This document shows positions 8,255 to 16,387 of a DNA stretch of 23,006 bases, in pieces. The stretch's first letter is position 1. The number at the start of each line of letters is the position of its first letter. The DNA is taken from the NCBI GenBank assembly GCA_041609895.1, contig JBFIPX010000032.1, positions 1 through 23,006 of the forward strand, written 5' to 3'. Below the pieces are notes generated by a model, which had not been told where the DNA came from, made no database searches, and saw only the letters and a program-made list of their open reading frames with translations. This DNA is from JAHHLP01 sp041609895. GTDB lineage: Bacteria > Bacteroidota > Rhodothermia > Rhodothermales > JABDKH01. The translations under genes and the position numbers were made by a program.

Positions 8255-8382
8255 GCGCGCAAAGGCGACGCGAAGGCCAGATTGGGCAAGATTGCTTTCG
8301 CACTCCAGCACCAAGCCGCTCGCCAACTCGGATTCACGTACGGGGTCATTATCGCAATCCCGTGATATGGTATCAGAATATC

Positions 8383-9435
8383 TCAGTTGATCGACACATT
8401 AAGGCCGACCCGGTGGACGGGTCCCAAGCGGTTCAGCCGGTTAAATCCATAGTCAAATCGGAGTTCTGGTCCCGCATAGGGGATGTTCAGTCCAACACCG
8501 AAACTGGGCACATCAAATTCCTCGACCCCGAACCGATAACCTGCGCGTAGTATCAGCAGGTCGCTCCAGGTGTATTCGACTCCCAGATTCCAGTTCTCCG
8601 CGTTGTCGTTGGGGTTGTTCAGCTGAGCGGAGAGAAGCAGGTCGCTGCTTGCGCTACCCTGCAAGAGCCTGTAGCTGAAGCCCAACAAAAAAGTGGTCGG
8701 CGGTGTGATGTTGTCGAAGTCGTCCTCGGTGACCACCTGGTTTTCGCCGATCACAATCCGGTCTATCTGGCCCGAAGGCTTTCCGTCTATCCCAAAGTTC
8801 CGAACTACAACGCCCATGCTTGCTCCCGTGTCGCCCACGCGGTAGAGTACCCCCACGTCGAAGACTGCCGTCGTGGTGGAGATACCGGCCGTACTCTCTC
8901 TGACAAGTTTCGAGGTGATTCCGTAACTGAAGAGATCGGTGAGGCTTTGAGCAAACGTGAGGCCGGCCGCAAGGTCCCTGAACTGGAAGCTCTCTCCCGT
9001 TCCAAACGGCTGGAACTCGGTCGTTACATCCATGTCACCGGATGACAACGTCTGCAGGCTGACACCGACAGCGATGTTGGAGCCTCCGAACCGATATGCC
9101 GCCGCCGCAAACTCCATGTTGATGTCTGCGAAGTAAGCGACGTGGCTTCCCGTAACCTGGAGGCGTTCCGTCCTGGTCGCTAGCGCCGGATTCCAGAACA
9201 TCGCGGCCCCATCCGTGGCGTTGGCGACGACCGACTCACCCATCGCGGCTCCCCTCGGATCGACAGCGATCTTGAGGAACTGAAACCCGGAAGTACCGGC
9301 GCGATCGCCGCCAAGAGACGGGAGGATCTGTGCAGTCGCCTTCGGCGCGAACGATCCCGCAACGATAAGTGCGATAGCGAGGCTGGCCCAAAGGGCGCTC
9401 CAACACAGGGTGATATGTCTTTTCGCTTCCGACAC
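8383..9435 (-). CDS. PorV/PorQ-family outer-membrane protein
   Basis: A 350-aa exported protein with a signal peptide (about 1-36, ending PKATAQ) and then the N-terminal signature of the PorV/PorQ (UPF0164-like) family: GTSGFQFLKIAVDPRGAAMG followed by TDGAAMFWNPA. The remainder alternates aromatic and polar residues as in an outer-membrane beta-barrel and ends in beta-strand sequence (HRVGLNVSIN). In T9SS organisms PorV shuttles sorting-domain cargo to the attachment complex, and paralogues are often coded near particular receptors or cargo. The gene starts with GTG, whose G is shared with the TAG stop of the TonB receptor (TAGTG), so the two are translationally coupled. I infer a cargo- or locus-specific PorV paralogue; no porU/porT-type genes are in the window. 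Confidence 0.85.
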   Translation of the reverse strand: MSEAKRHITLCWSALWASLAIALIVAGSFAPKATAQILPSLGGDRAGTSGFQFLKIAVDPRGAAMGESVVANATDGAAMFWNPALATRTERLQVTGSHVAYFADINMEFAAAAYRFGGSNIAVGVSLQTLSSGDMDVTTEFQPFGTGESFQFRDLAAGLTFAQSLTDLFSYGITSKLVRESTAGISTTTAVFDVGVLYRVGDTGASMGVVVRNFGIDGKPSGQIDRIVIGENQVVTEDDFDNITPPTTFLLGFSYRLLQGSASSDLLLSAQLNNPNDNAENWNLGVEYTWSDLLILRAGYRFGVEEFDVPSFGVGLNIPYAGPELRFDYGFNRLNRLGPVHRVGLNVSIN

Positions 9436-12407
9436 TAGAATCGATAGGATATTCCGAGCACAACGTGCCGCTGCGGCAGGAAGCGGGCCGGGTTGAAGGG
9501 TGGCAACCCGCTTGTCGTTGGATCCTCGTAACGAGGGTCACGAGTACCCAGCGGCACGTCAAAGTCCTGGTCGCCGCGAAGAGCAATGAAGTCGGTCGTC
9601 CGCGGATCAACGTCCGGATATGCCTTTCCGGTAACCGGGTTGATGATGATCGAGTTCTTCTGGTTGAAAATGTTCGTGACCTCCAACGAGAACGTGAGGC
9701 TGCCTCCGAGCAGGTCGACGTTGCGTTGGATGTTCATGTCGAACCATAGCCACGGGTCGCCAATCTCGGCAAAGCGATCCTCAGGGTCCTGACTGCGCTC
9801 GTAGATAGGACGCCAGTCAAGCTCACCCGTGAACGGATTCACCTCATTACCCTTGAACTCGACGGGTGTATATCGCTGTCCGCTTCGAAACGTACCCGCC
9901 AGATAGACCTTCAGGTTGTTCAACCCGGGGATGCCAAGGAATGGTCGGTTTCGATTGTGCGATAGCGTGACACTCGTCTTGAAGTCGAACGGACGATCCC
10001 AGGCGAGTGGCGTCTCAAATGTATTGTCGATGTCGCCGCGGGCGAGGAATTGCGCCAACGCGTCATTATTCGTTGAACTCAGTCCGGTCGCCCTGGAAAA
10101 CGATCCCGAGACCTGACCCTGAAACCAGTCCCCGATTCGTTTCAAATAACTGGCCTCAATGCCGCGGACGCGGGCGAAGTCGCCATTCACGCGAAAAGCA
10201 CGAGTCGTCTCCCGGCCGGTTGCATCCCGGATGATCACACTCTCAACCGTGATGAAGTCGAATTTGTCGCGCCAGAAAGCCGCAACATTCAGCACGTCGT
10301 TGCTGGAGAACTGGTTGCGCAGCCCCAGCTCGTATGAGATGTCGACCTCCGGATCGAGGTTGGGATTACCGAGGTCGGCAAAAAAGCTCCGGTCCTGAAA
10401 GAAGGGGTCGAGGCCGGTGTAGACGAACGTCGGATGCGGGATTCGGGTGGAATGTCCGTAGTTGAAGAACATCACCCGATTCTCCTGAATGGGGAAGGAA
10501 ACCCGGATCTTTGGGAGAACACGAAACTTGTACCGCAATCCAAACAGCTTGACCGTTTCATCCTTGTAGGCTTCCCGAACCGCGTCGAGGATCGGAGCCC
10601 GGTCGTCGTCTACCAGGTCGTCGACGTACTTGCCAGGAGCCCAATACTCAAGGCGGGTACCGACGTTGCCGATGAGTCCACGATACCGGATTTGGTGCGT
10701 CACAAACAGCCCACCACGCCGCGGCTTGACGCGCCATATGTCAGAGGATTCTCCCAGCCTGTTTGACGAACTCGACGACGGGTCGTCTCCGATCGGTGCG
10801 CCTACCCAGGGTCGGATGATGTCGATCCACTGATAGTCGTTGAACTTGGACTCGAAGCCTATGGTCGTCCGGTGGTTTTTTGATTCGGAGAACCGTGTGT
10901 ACGTACCTCGAACCGTGTACTCCTCGGCGAAGTGATCGTGGAAGCGAGTTGCTACTCCGCCGTTGTTGATAAGACCCGGTCCTGGTAGCACGAATAGCGC
11001 GTTGGGGTTAATCGGCTGCCCGTCTTCACCTACGAAGATGTTGGCCGGATACTCGACGATACTCTCGGGATCGAGCTCCGTATTAACGTTCTCCGGCCGC
11101 CACGGCCGCCCGTTCGCGTCGGAGCGTAGCCGCGTAAACAGCCGACTCACCTGGAGGTCATAGAACGACCGCTCGTTCAACACCTGCGACCACTTGACGT
11201 AGCTGATGATGTTGTCGTGCGTGAACGAGTTGGCGTCGTCCGGAGATAGCACGAAGGCATACTGGAAGCCGGGCGATACCACGGCGTCGTTACCCGTCAC
11301 CTGCAACATCCGCGTGTTCTGATTGACGGTCAGCGACCGCTGGTAGGAGACCTGGACTTTCTTGCCGGGTGCGACGTCGTAGGTCAACTTTGAGATGCCG
11401 TTCCAGCGGTTGCCTGTTCGAGGCATAAAGAACGTACCGTCCACCAGGGATGAGAATACCTGATCCGGGTTGGCCGTCTCACGCGTGAATCCATCGGACA
11501 CTTGTACCTGGCCCGAAAGGAAGAACCGCACTTTGCCCTTGACGATTGGGCCGCTCAGGTTCAGCTCGTAGATGTCCTCCTGGAAATTCGAGTCGGCATC
11601 GTCATTGACTCCGAAGTTGTCGCGCTTGTGTGAAAAGAATCCTGAGAATCGATCGCCGCCGTCCTGAGTCTGTACCGAGACTACGCCGGACGTCACATCT
11701 CCGAACTCTGCGCCCACGCCACCCGTTGTTACCTCGATCTCACTGAAGGCGTTCGAGCCGATATCGAGACCGAACCCGGTTCCGGCCAGCGGGTCTTTGG
11801 CAGACACCCCGTCTACTACAAAGCCGGTCTCTTCGGATCGCCCACCGCGGATGTAGAGCCCGGTAGGATCGCGAATCACGCCGACCTGTGTGGCTACCGC
11901 GGCCTGTACGTCGCGAAGGGGGGCTACCTCCAGCTGCTCCTTGGAGATGGCAAACGTGCTCGTCGATTGCTCCACGTCGAGAAGCGGCCTATCGCCCACG
12001 ATCACGATTTCGTCTTCTGCCGACAGGACAGCCTCACTAAGTGTGACGTTGAGACGCGTCGTTTGCCCGGAGGTCACACCGATGCCGGTGAACAGCTTGG
12101 TCTCAAATCCTATGTAAGAGAACTTGACTGCGTAATCGCCCGACCGAAGACCAGGGATCGAGTAACCTCCATCGAGATCCGTTGCTGCTCCACTGGAGGT
12201 CCCCACGACGATGACGTTGACGCCGATCAGAGGGTCGCCGGTTTCCTGATCGGTGACGGTCCCCGCTATGCTTCCCTGGCCGAGTGCAGTCAAGGGGGCT
12301 CCGGTTAGTACGAGGACCGCTAAGCCTGCAGCCGCGACCCGGACCGGCAGGAGACGGGTAAGGCCGTACCAAAATGCTCTCGATATGTCGTTACCGCAAG
12401 CAGTCAT
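9435..12407 (-). CDS. TonB-dependent receptor with CarboxypepD-regulatory-like domain
   Basis: A 990-aa outer-membrane receptor. The signal peptide is long (about 1-44, ending LTALGQ). A carboxypeptidase-regulatory-like beta-sandwich follows at about 46-125 (GSIAGTVTDQETGDPLIGVNV, DLDGGYSIPGL), then a TonB-box-like EIVIVGDRP (133-141), a plug domain (about 145-250, with GLYIRGGRSEETGFVVDGV) and a 22-strand-type barrel to the C-terminus, which ends in an aromatic residue (GISYRF). Such receptors import large substrates (glycans, peptides, metal chelates) using the proton-motive force. No SusD-like partner is present; the adjacent lipoproteins may take that place. The ATG overlaps the stop of the upstream lipoprotein gene by 4 nt (ATGA), and the PorV-like gene starts at its own stop, so the three form a coupled unit. 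Confidence 0.93.
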   Translation of the reverse strand: MTACGNDISRAFWYGLTRLLPVRVAAAGLAVLVLTGAPLTALGQGSIAGTVTDQETGDPLIGVNVIVVGTSSGAATDLDGGYSIPGLRSGDYAVKFSYIGFETKLFTGIGVTSGQTTRLNVTLSEAVLSAEDEIVIVGDRPLLDVEQSTSTFAISKEQLEVAPLRDVQAAVATQVGVIRDPTGLYIRGGRSEETGFVVDGVSAKDPLAGTGFGLDIGSNAFSEIEVTTGGVGAEFGDVTSGVVSVQTQDGGDRFSGFFSHKRDNFGVNDDADSNFQEDIYELNLSGPIVKGKVRFFLSGQVQVSDGFTRETANPDQVFSSLVDGTFFMPRTGNRWNGISKLTYDVAPGKKVQVSYQRSLTVNQNTRMLQVTGNDAVVSPGFQYAFVLSPDDANSFTHDNIISYVKWSQVLNERSFYDLQVSRLFTRLRSDANGRPWRPENVNTELDPESIVEYPANIFVGEDGQPINPNALFVLPGPGLINNGGVATRFHDHFAEEYTVRGTYTRFSESKNHRTTIGFESKFNDYQWIDIIRPWVGAPIGDDPSSSSSNRLGESSDIWRVKPRRGGLFVTHQIRYRGLIGNVGTRLEYWAPGKYVDDLVDDDRAPILDAVREAYKDETVKLFGLRYKFRVLPKIRVSFPIQENRVMFFNYGHSTRIPHPTFVYTGLDPFFQDRSFFADLGNPNLDPEVDISYELGLRNQFSSNDVLNVAAFWRDKFDFITVESVIIRDATGRETTRAFRVNGDFARVRGIEASYLKRIGDWFQGQVSGSFSRATGLSSTNNDALAQFLARGDIDNTFETPLAWDRPFDFKTSVTLSHNRNRPFLGIPGLNNLKVYLAGTFRSGQRYTPVEFKGNEVNPFTGELDWRPIYERSQDPEDRFAEIGDPWLWFDMNIQRNVDLLGGSLTFSLEVTNIFNQKNSIIINPVTGKAYPDVDPRTTDFIALRGDQDFDVPLGTRDPRYEDPTTSGLPPFNPARFLPQRHVVLGISYRF

Positions 12408-14026
12408 CGTTTTGGAAATCCGAGGCTTTCGAGCATCAGCTTTATCGCCGTTCGGGGCGCCTCGGTGTCGCCATCGGCGCCCACCAGGTTCTGATTCCCC
12501 GACTGTTCGTTGACGAGTGGAAGGGCAAAAAGGCCGACTCGCTGGTCCGCACTCATCGACGCGATAACCGCGGGGCCAAACCAGGGACCCTGACGCCTCC
12601 CGTCCCTCGTTATGTACGTGTACTCGCCAGTTGCCAGCGGAGTCACGTTGGCGCCTTCAGTCGCATATGGAAGAGTATTCGTGAAGAAAGCATTGGACTC
12701 CAGTGCGGGAAGAGTCGCTCCAAGTCCGGGTACGAGATCGACGGGAGGGATGTCCGCACCGTTGCCCATCCGAAGTGCGGGACGAAGCGTGTCCGGGAAT
12801 GAAATCAGATCCGACAACGGTAGCAGCAGCAACGCCGGGTTGCCGACGATGTCTTCCGGGTTGGACGGCAGCGTGATCGGGCTGTGAATCATCATCTTCC
12901 CGCCATTCTCGAAAAAGAGATCGGCCGCAGATGCAACGAACGGCAGGTTATCGTTGCTTACGCTGGCGGTCGTACTCGTAGCAACCCAGTAGATGAAAGA
13001 GTAGTCAGAAAGCCATTGCCTCAGTGTGGGATCGGGACTGGAGGGCATGAGTGGTGATCGTGGAGTGTCGCCGACGTTTCCCGTGACATACGGCGTTGAT
13101 ATGTCCCATATGTCGATCGCCGCTCCTTCTGGCATGAACTCGCGAAGTAGCGCGAGGTGGAATCGCTGGACCGTTGGGAAAGTCGACTTCCGATAGTCGT
13201 TTACATAGAGAATTTCACCCCGAGATTTCTTCACGTGCCAAGAGTATGACTCGACCGTACTGGTCGTGTCCGTCTGATCGACTGCGCGAATGTAGATGGT
13301 GTTTTCGTCGCCAAGAATCAGGCCGGGCACGCTCAAGCTGGTAGTTTGAAAACCGCGACCGAGAAAAACCCTGGCATCCGTCACCGTCTGACCGGGGTCG
13401 TTTTTATCCACGTCGCCAACGAAGGTCACGAACTCCGTTTCCGGTGGTAACGGCACGAACTGAAGGCTGTCGTTCAGACTTACGTCGATGCGATCGAGGT
13501 TCTCAATACCCTCCGGATCGGAAGCGGCCCACCCGAACGAGAAGACTGCGAACGTTGTGTCGGGCGAAAGATCGAACGGCCTGAACCCAATGTCCGGCGG
13601 CGAATTCTGGATTGGGAAGACAGTCCTGGCTGGCGACGGATCAACCAAACCATCGTTGTCCATCGCGCGAACCTCGAAGACGACGTTAGCCTCCTTCTCT
13701 CCCGGCGGGATGGGGAGGAGGATTAATGAGTCGCTATTCGTCGTCGGTGACCACGCTTCCTCTTTTGCGGGAGTACTGTCCGGTGGAAAAAACCGGAACT
13801 CGAAGCTTGCCACGAAGCCGTCCGGATCGTCTCCCGTCCAGGAAACAAAGACAGAACTCGTCAGCCGTTCGTCGTCGCCCAGATTGTCCGTCAACGAAGT
13901 ATCACGAACAGACAGCTGCGTGTCTGGAGGGAGGTTGTCGAGCCGCGATCCCATGATGTCGCTGTCGCACGCGCCCAAAGCGAGGGCCGCCACGAGACTG
14001 GGAATAATCGTGAGGACGCGGTTCAC
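12404..14026 (-). CDS. Lipoprotein with Ig-like domains and an alpha/beta C-terminal domain
   Basis: A 540-aa lipoprotein from the GTG at 14026: MNRVLTIIPSLVAALALGAC (lipobox LGAC, Cys20), an ideal signal peptide. Two Ig/FN3-like domains follow (about 35-140 and 145-268), with calcium- or cadherin-like phrases such as TGDDPDGF, RAMDNDGLVDPSPA and AASDPEGIENLDRIDV. The C-terminal half (about 272-540) begins with a strand-loop GEILYVNDYR and continues with a Rossmann-like pattern (SFIYWVAT; FENGGKMMIHSPI), resembling glutamine-amidotransferase/ThuA-like folds, but I see no catalytic Cys-His-Glu set. It overlaps the TonB receptor start by 4 nt, so a direct partnership with the receptor, SusD-like in position but not in sequence, is likely. 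The ATG at 14065 lies within a terminator hairpin and would put 13 odd residues before the signal peptide; I prefer GTG. Confidence 0.8.
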   Translation of the reverse strand: MNRVLTIIPSLVAALALGACDSDIMGSRLDNLPPDTQLSVRDTSLTDNLGDDERLTSSVFVSWTGDDPDGFVASFEFRFFPPDSTPAKEEAWSPTTNSDSLILLPIPPGEKEANVVFEVRAMDNDGLVDPSPARTVFPIQNSPPDIGFRPFDLSPDTTFAVFSFGWAASDPEGIENLDRIDVSLNDSLQFVPLPPETEFVTFVGDVDKNDPGQTVTDARVFLGRGFQTTSLSVPGLILGDENTIYIRAVDQTDTTSTVESYSWHVKKSRGEILYVNDYRKSTFPTVQRFHLALLREFMPEGAAIDIWDISTPYVTGNVGDTPRSPLMPSSPDPTLRQWLSDYSFIYWVATSTTASVSNDNLPFVASAADLFFENGGKMMIHSPITLPSNPEDIVGNPALLLLPLSDLISFPDTLRPALRMGNGADIPPVDLVPGLGATLPALESNAFFTNTLPYATEGANVTPLATGEYTYITRDGRRQGPWFGPAVIASMSADQRVGLFALPLVNEQSGNQNLVGADGDTEAPRTAIKLMLESLGFPKR

Positions 14027-14045
14027 TGATCGAACATTATTCAAC

Positions 14046-14076
14046 CGAAAAAGGAGGCCCCGCATGGCGCGGGGCC
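14046..14076 (-). terminator. Intrinsic terminator between the secreted-protein gene and the lipoprotein gene
   Basis: On the - strand, 24 nt after the stop of the 736-aa gene, there is a perfect 8-bp stem (GGCCCCGC / GCGGGGCC, 14076-14069 and 14063-14056) with a 5-nt loop, followed by TCCTTTTT. It ends 19 nt before the GTG start of the next gene. The ATG at 14065 lies at the loop and stem edge. It may act as a true end or as an attenuator that sets expression of the downstream receptor genes. Confidence 0.8.
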
Positions 14077-14100
14077 CCCGATTCGACTATGACTGAAGGG

Positions 14101-16311
14101 TTACTTCAGCAGCATCATGGTTTTGTTGATGACTTCCGAGCCGGCTGTCAGTCGGTAGACGTACATGCCGCTCGCCATATCACGCGCATCAAACGTCACC
14201 GAGTGCGTGCCGGCGGCCAGCTCACGATCGACCAGCTGCGCGACGCGACGTCCGACGACGTCAAACACCTCGACTGAGATGTGAGACGTTTGGGCCACGT
14301 CAAACCGGATTGTAGTCGACGGATTGAATGGGTTCGGGTAGTTCTGCTCGAGTGCGAAACCATCCGGTATCTCCTCACTCTCGATAGCCACGTTTGTGAT
14401 GTCTCCAATATCCGAGAGATCTTCAGGCAGAAGCTTGAAGTTCCCAAACGTGTTCGACCAGACGCCCTTATGGAACGAGTAAACAGTGCCCGGTACCAAG
14501 TCGTCGTTATAACTCGAAGATATAAGCGGACTTGAGTCATCGACTCGAACCTGGTTGTCTGCCGTACCGTCCGACGACACCGCCCACTCTCCGAAATCGC
14601 TCGGATCATCGGCTTGATTAGTCGTCAGGGTGACATTCTCAAAGCGCAACAACATGCTTTCGTGGCCTTCTGCAACAGCCTCATCCTGAAGCACGTCAGT
14701 AGTTACGGTCTTGTAAACCTGACCGGTTACCCCAGGAGTAACGAGCGCAACGGTTGGTTCAGCAATTGCCGTAACGTCGCCGGACCGATCGAAGCGGAAG
14801 CCACCTCGAATTTCCACAACCGTTCCGGCCGTAATGTTAACGAGGTCACCGGTGCCGAGGCCGAGTGCGGTTACGGCGTCCGTTGCCTCAATTACGATTC
14901 CCGACCACGGTGCACCCGTCACGTCGTCCTGAACAATGTACCAACCGGAAGAATCGGGTCGGCTGTTGATCGACCCCGTAATATTCATCGCTGTAGTCAG
15001 GCCTTGGAAAGGACTTGGTCCTTCGCCTCCATCGACTGTAAGCTGAATGTCCGAGATCGAGTCAATCCCACCTGTGAGCACACGATAGACCTCATCGGGT
15101 GAGACCGTCGATGCGTCCTGATCGTCTGTCGCCTCAAACCAGTAGGTGACAAAATCGCCGTCCGGCTGGGCCGGTATGTCGGCCGAGTAGGTCGTGTCGT
15201 TGGCGGCGACAACCGCAGCAACAGTGACCGTGTCTGGCGCGGCACTCGTATAGTAGTTAAGTCCGACGGAAGACAGCGTGCGTGCTGGATCTGCTGTGAC
15301 GTCTGCCGAGACCGAGACGGTCTCAGCGCCCACGACAGTGGTTGGTCGGGTAACATTCGTGATGATCGGCGGCGTAACGGTTACCTCCAGATCCTCCCGT
15401 TCCATAGGCGCGATGGCGATCAGACCGTCATCGGGTGCTCCGATGCCGAACGGATCGAAATCGTCGAACGCAAGGAAGCCCTGCAGGTTGATGCCGGAGC
15501 CAGGCGGCGGTGGCGTGAAATCGTCGAAGAAGACGCGGAACTGGCTGTCATCGTACGCTCCGTCCCGGTCGTTTCGGTACGCAAGCGAGATGTCACGAAT
15601 GTAGAGCTGTGTCGCACCTCCGTCTGTGCTGAAAGTCCAATTCGGTCGATCAGAACTGATATCGCGGCGCTGGACCAAGGCGTTCTCGAACCGAACGTAC
15701 TGACCCCGAAGGTTGGCCAGGTTGCTCCAGTTCGCCTGAATGCCGCCAGTCACAATCCTATGTACGTCCGCAGTCGAAATCACAACCGGATCCATGATGG
15801 AAGCGGGATAGCCGAAGCTGCCTACAGTGCCGATTACCGTGATGCTGACCGGTGCGATCTGCATGACCTCGTCAAACGGCGAGACTGTTCCGACCATCTC
15901 GACCACGTCTCCAATCAGGAGGCCTAGAACGCCATTCTCTTGCCAGGATCCGTCGACGATTTGAGTTCCCATTCCCTCGACGCCTTGCGAGACGGCGGCC
16001 GTATCACGAACGAAGAAGTGGACGCGACTTGGAAGACCGCTACCGTCCGGTGACGAGAGGCCGGAAAGCGTCGGATCGCTCATGACGATCGCTCCTATGC
16101 GAACGGTGTCGCCGACGAGATCGTTGAAGATGGCGTTCTCGATTCGTGGATCATTCAGCGTCTCCGCCGCTGCGTTTAAAGCATCGATCGAATCCTGCGG
16201 GATCGCGTTGATCTCGCGAATCGTCACATCCGTGATTTGAGCCTCCGCCAGCGGAGCCCATAGCACAGCCATGGCGAACAACGTCAGGCTCACAGTAAAG
16301 AAACGTTTCAT
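14101..16311 (-). CDS. Secreted OB-fold-like/Ig-like protein with T9SS sorting domain
   Basis: A 736-aa exported protein. The signal peptide is MKRFFTVSLTLFAMAVLWAP plus LAEAQ (cleavage near 25). Two regions resemble the OB-fold-like domain found beside secreted nucleases (YhcR/ExeM type): an N-terminal one with VRIGAIVMSD, HFFVRDT and VLGLLIGDVVEMVGTVSPFD, and a second in the last third with MNITGSI, GWYIVQDD and TAGTVVEIRGGF. An Ig-like segment (PPIITNVTRPTTVVGAETVS onward) lies between them. Residues 644-736 are a textbook T9SS type-A sorting domain (LEQNYPNPFNPSTTIRF, VFDVVGRRV, MASGMYVYRL). No catalytic motif was found, so it may bind a substrate for another enzyme, possibly the EEP protein of the same cluster. 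I chose the ATG at 16311 for its signal peptide; a TTG at 16404 would overlap the previous gene. Confidence 0.85.
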   Translation of the reverse strand: MKRFFTVSLTLFAMAVLWAPLAEAQITDVTIREINAIPQDSIDALNAAAETLNDPRIENAIFNDLVGDTVRIGAIVMSDPTLSGLSSPDGSGLPSRVHFFVRDTAAVSQGVEGMGTQIVDGSWQENGVLGLLIGDVVEMVGTVSPFDEVMQIAPVSITVIGTVGSFGYPASIMDPVVISTADVHRIVTGGIQANWSNLANLRGQYVRFENALVQRRDISSDRPNWTFSTDGGATQLYIRDISLAYRNDRDGAYDDSQFRVFFDDFTPPPPGSGINLQGFLAFDDFDPFGIGAPDDGLIAIAPMEREDLEVTVTPPIITNVTRPTTVVGAETVSVSADVTADPARTLSSVGLNYYTSAAPDTVTVAAVVAANDTTYSADIPAQPDGDFVTYWFEATDDQDASTVSPDEVYRVLTGGIDSISDIQLTVDGGEGPSPFQGLTTAMNITGSINSRPDSSGWYIVQDDVTGAPWSGIVIEATDAVTALGLGTGDLVNITAGTVVEIRGGFRFDRSGDVTAIAEPTVALVTPGVTGQVYKTVTTDVLQDEAVAEGHESMLLRFENVTLTTNQADDPSDFGEWAVSSDGTADNQVRVDDSSPLISSSYNDDLVPGTVYSFHKGVWSNTFGNFKLLPEDLSDIGDITNVAIESEEIPDGFALEQNYPNPFNPSTTIRFDVAQTSHISVEVFDVVGRRVAQLVDRELAAGTHSVTFDARDMASGMYVYRLTAGSEVINKTMMLLK

Positions 16312-16337
16312 AGTGTACTCTGTGTTTGTGTTGATTT

Positions 16338-16365
16338 CCGATTTCAGTCGGCTCCTACAAGAGCC
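16338..16365 (-). promoter_or_regulatory. Small hairpins in the leader of the 736-aa gene
   Basis: The 76-nt gap between the two secreted-protein genes holds a 5-bp stem (GGCTC / GAGCC, 16350-16365) and an overlapping 4-bp alternative (CCGA / TCGG, 16338-16351). The two share bases, so they would be mutually exclusive. No T-run follows. A leader or processing role is possible but weakly supported. Confidence 0.2.
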
Positions 16366-16387
16366 TGTGCCGTTGCCCATGGAAATG

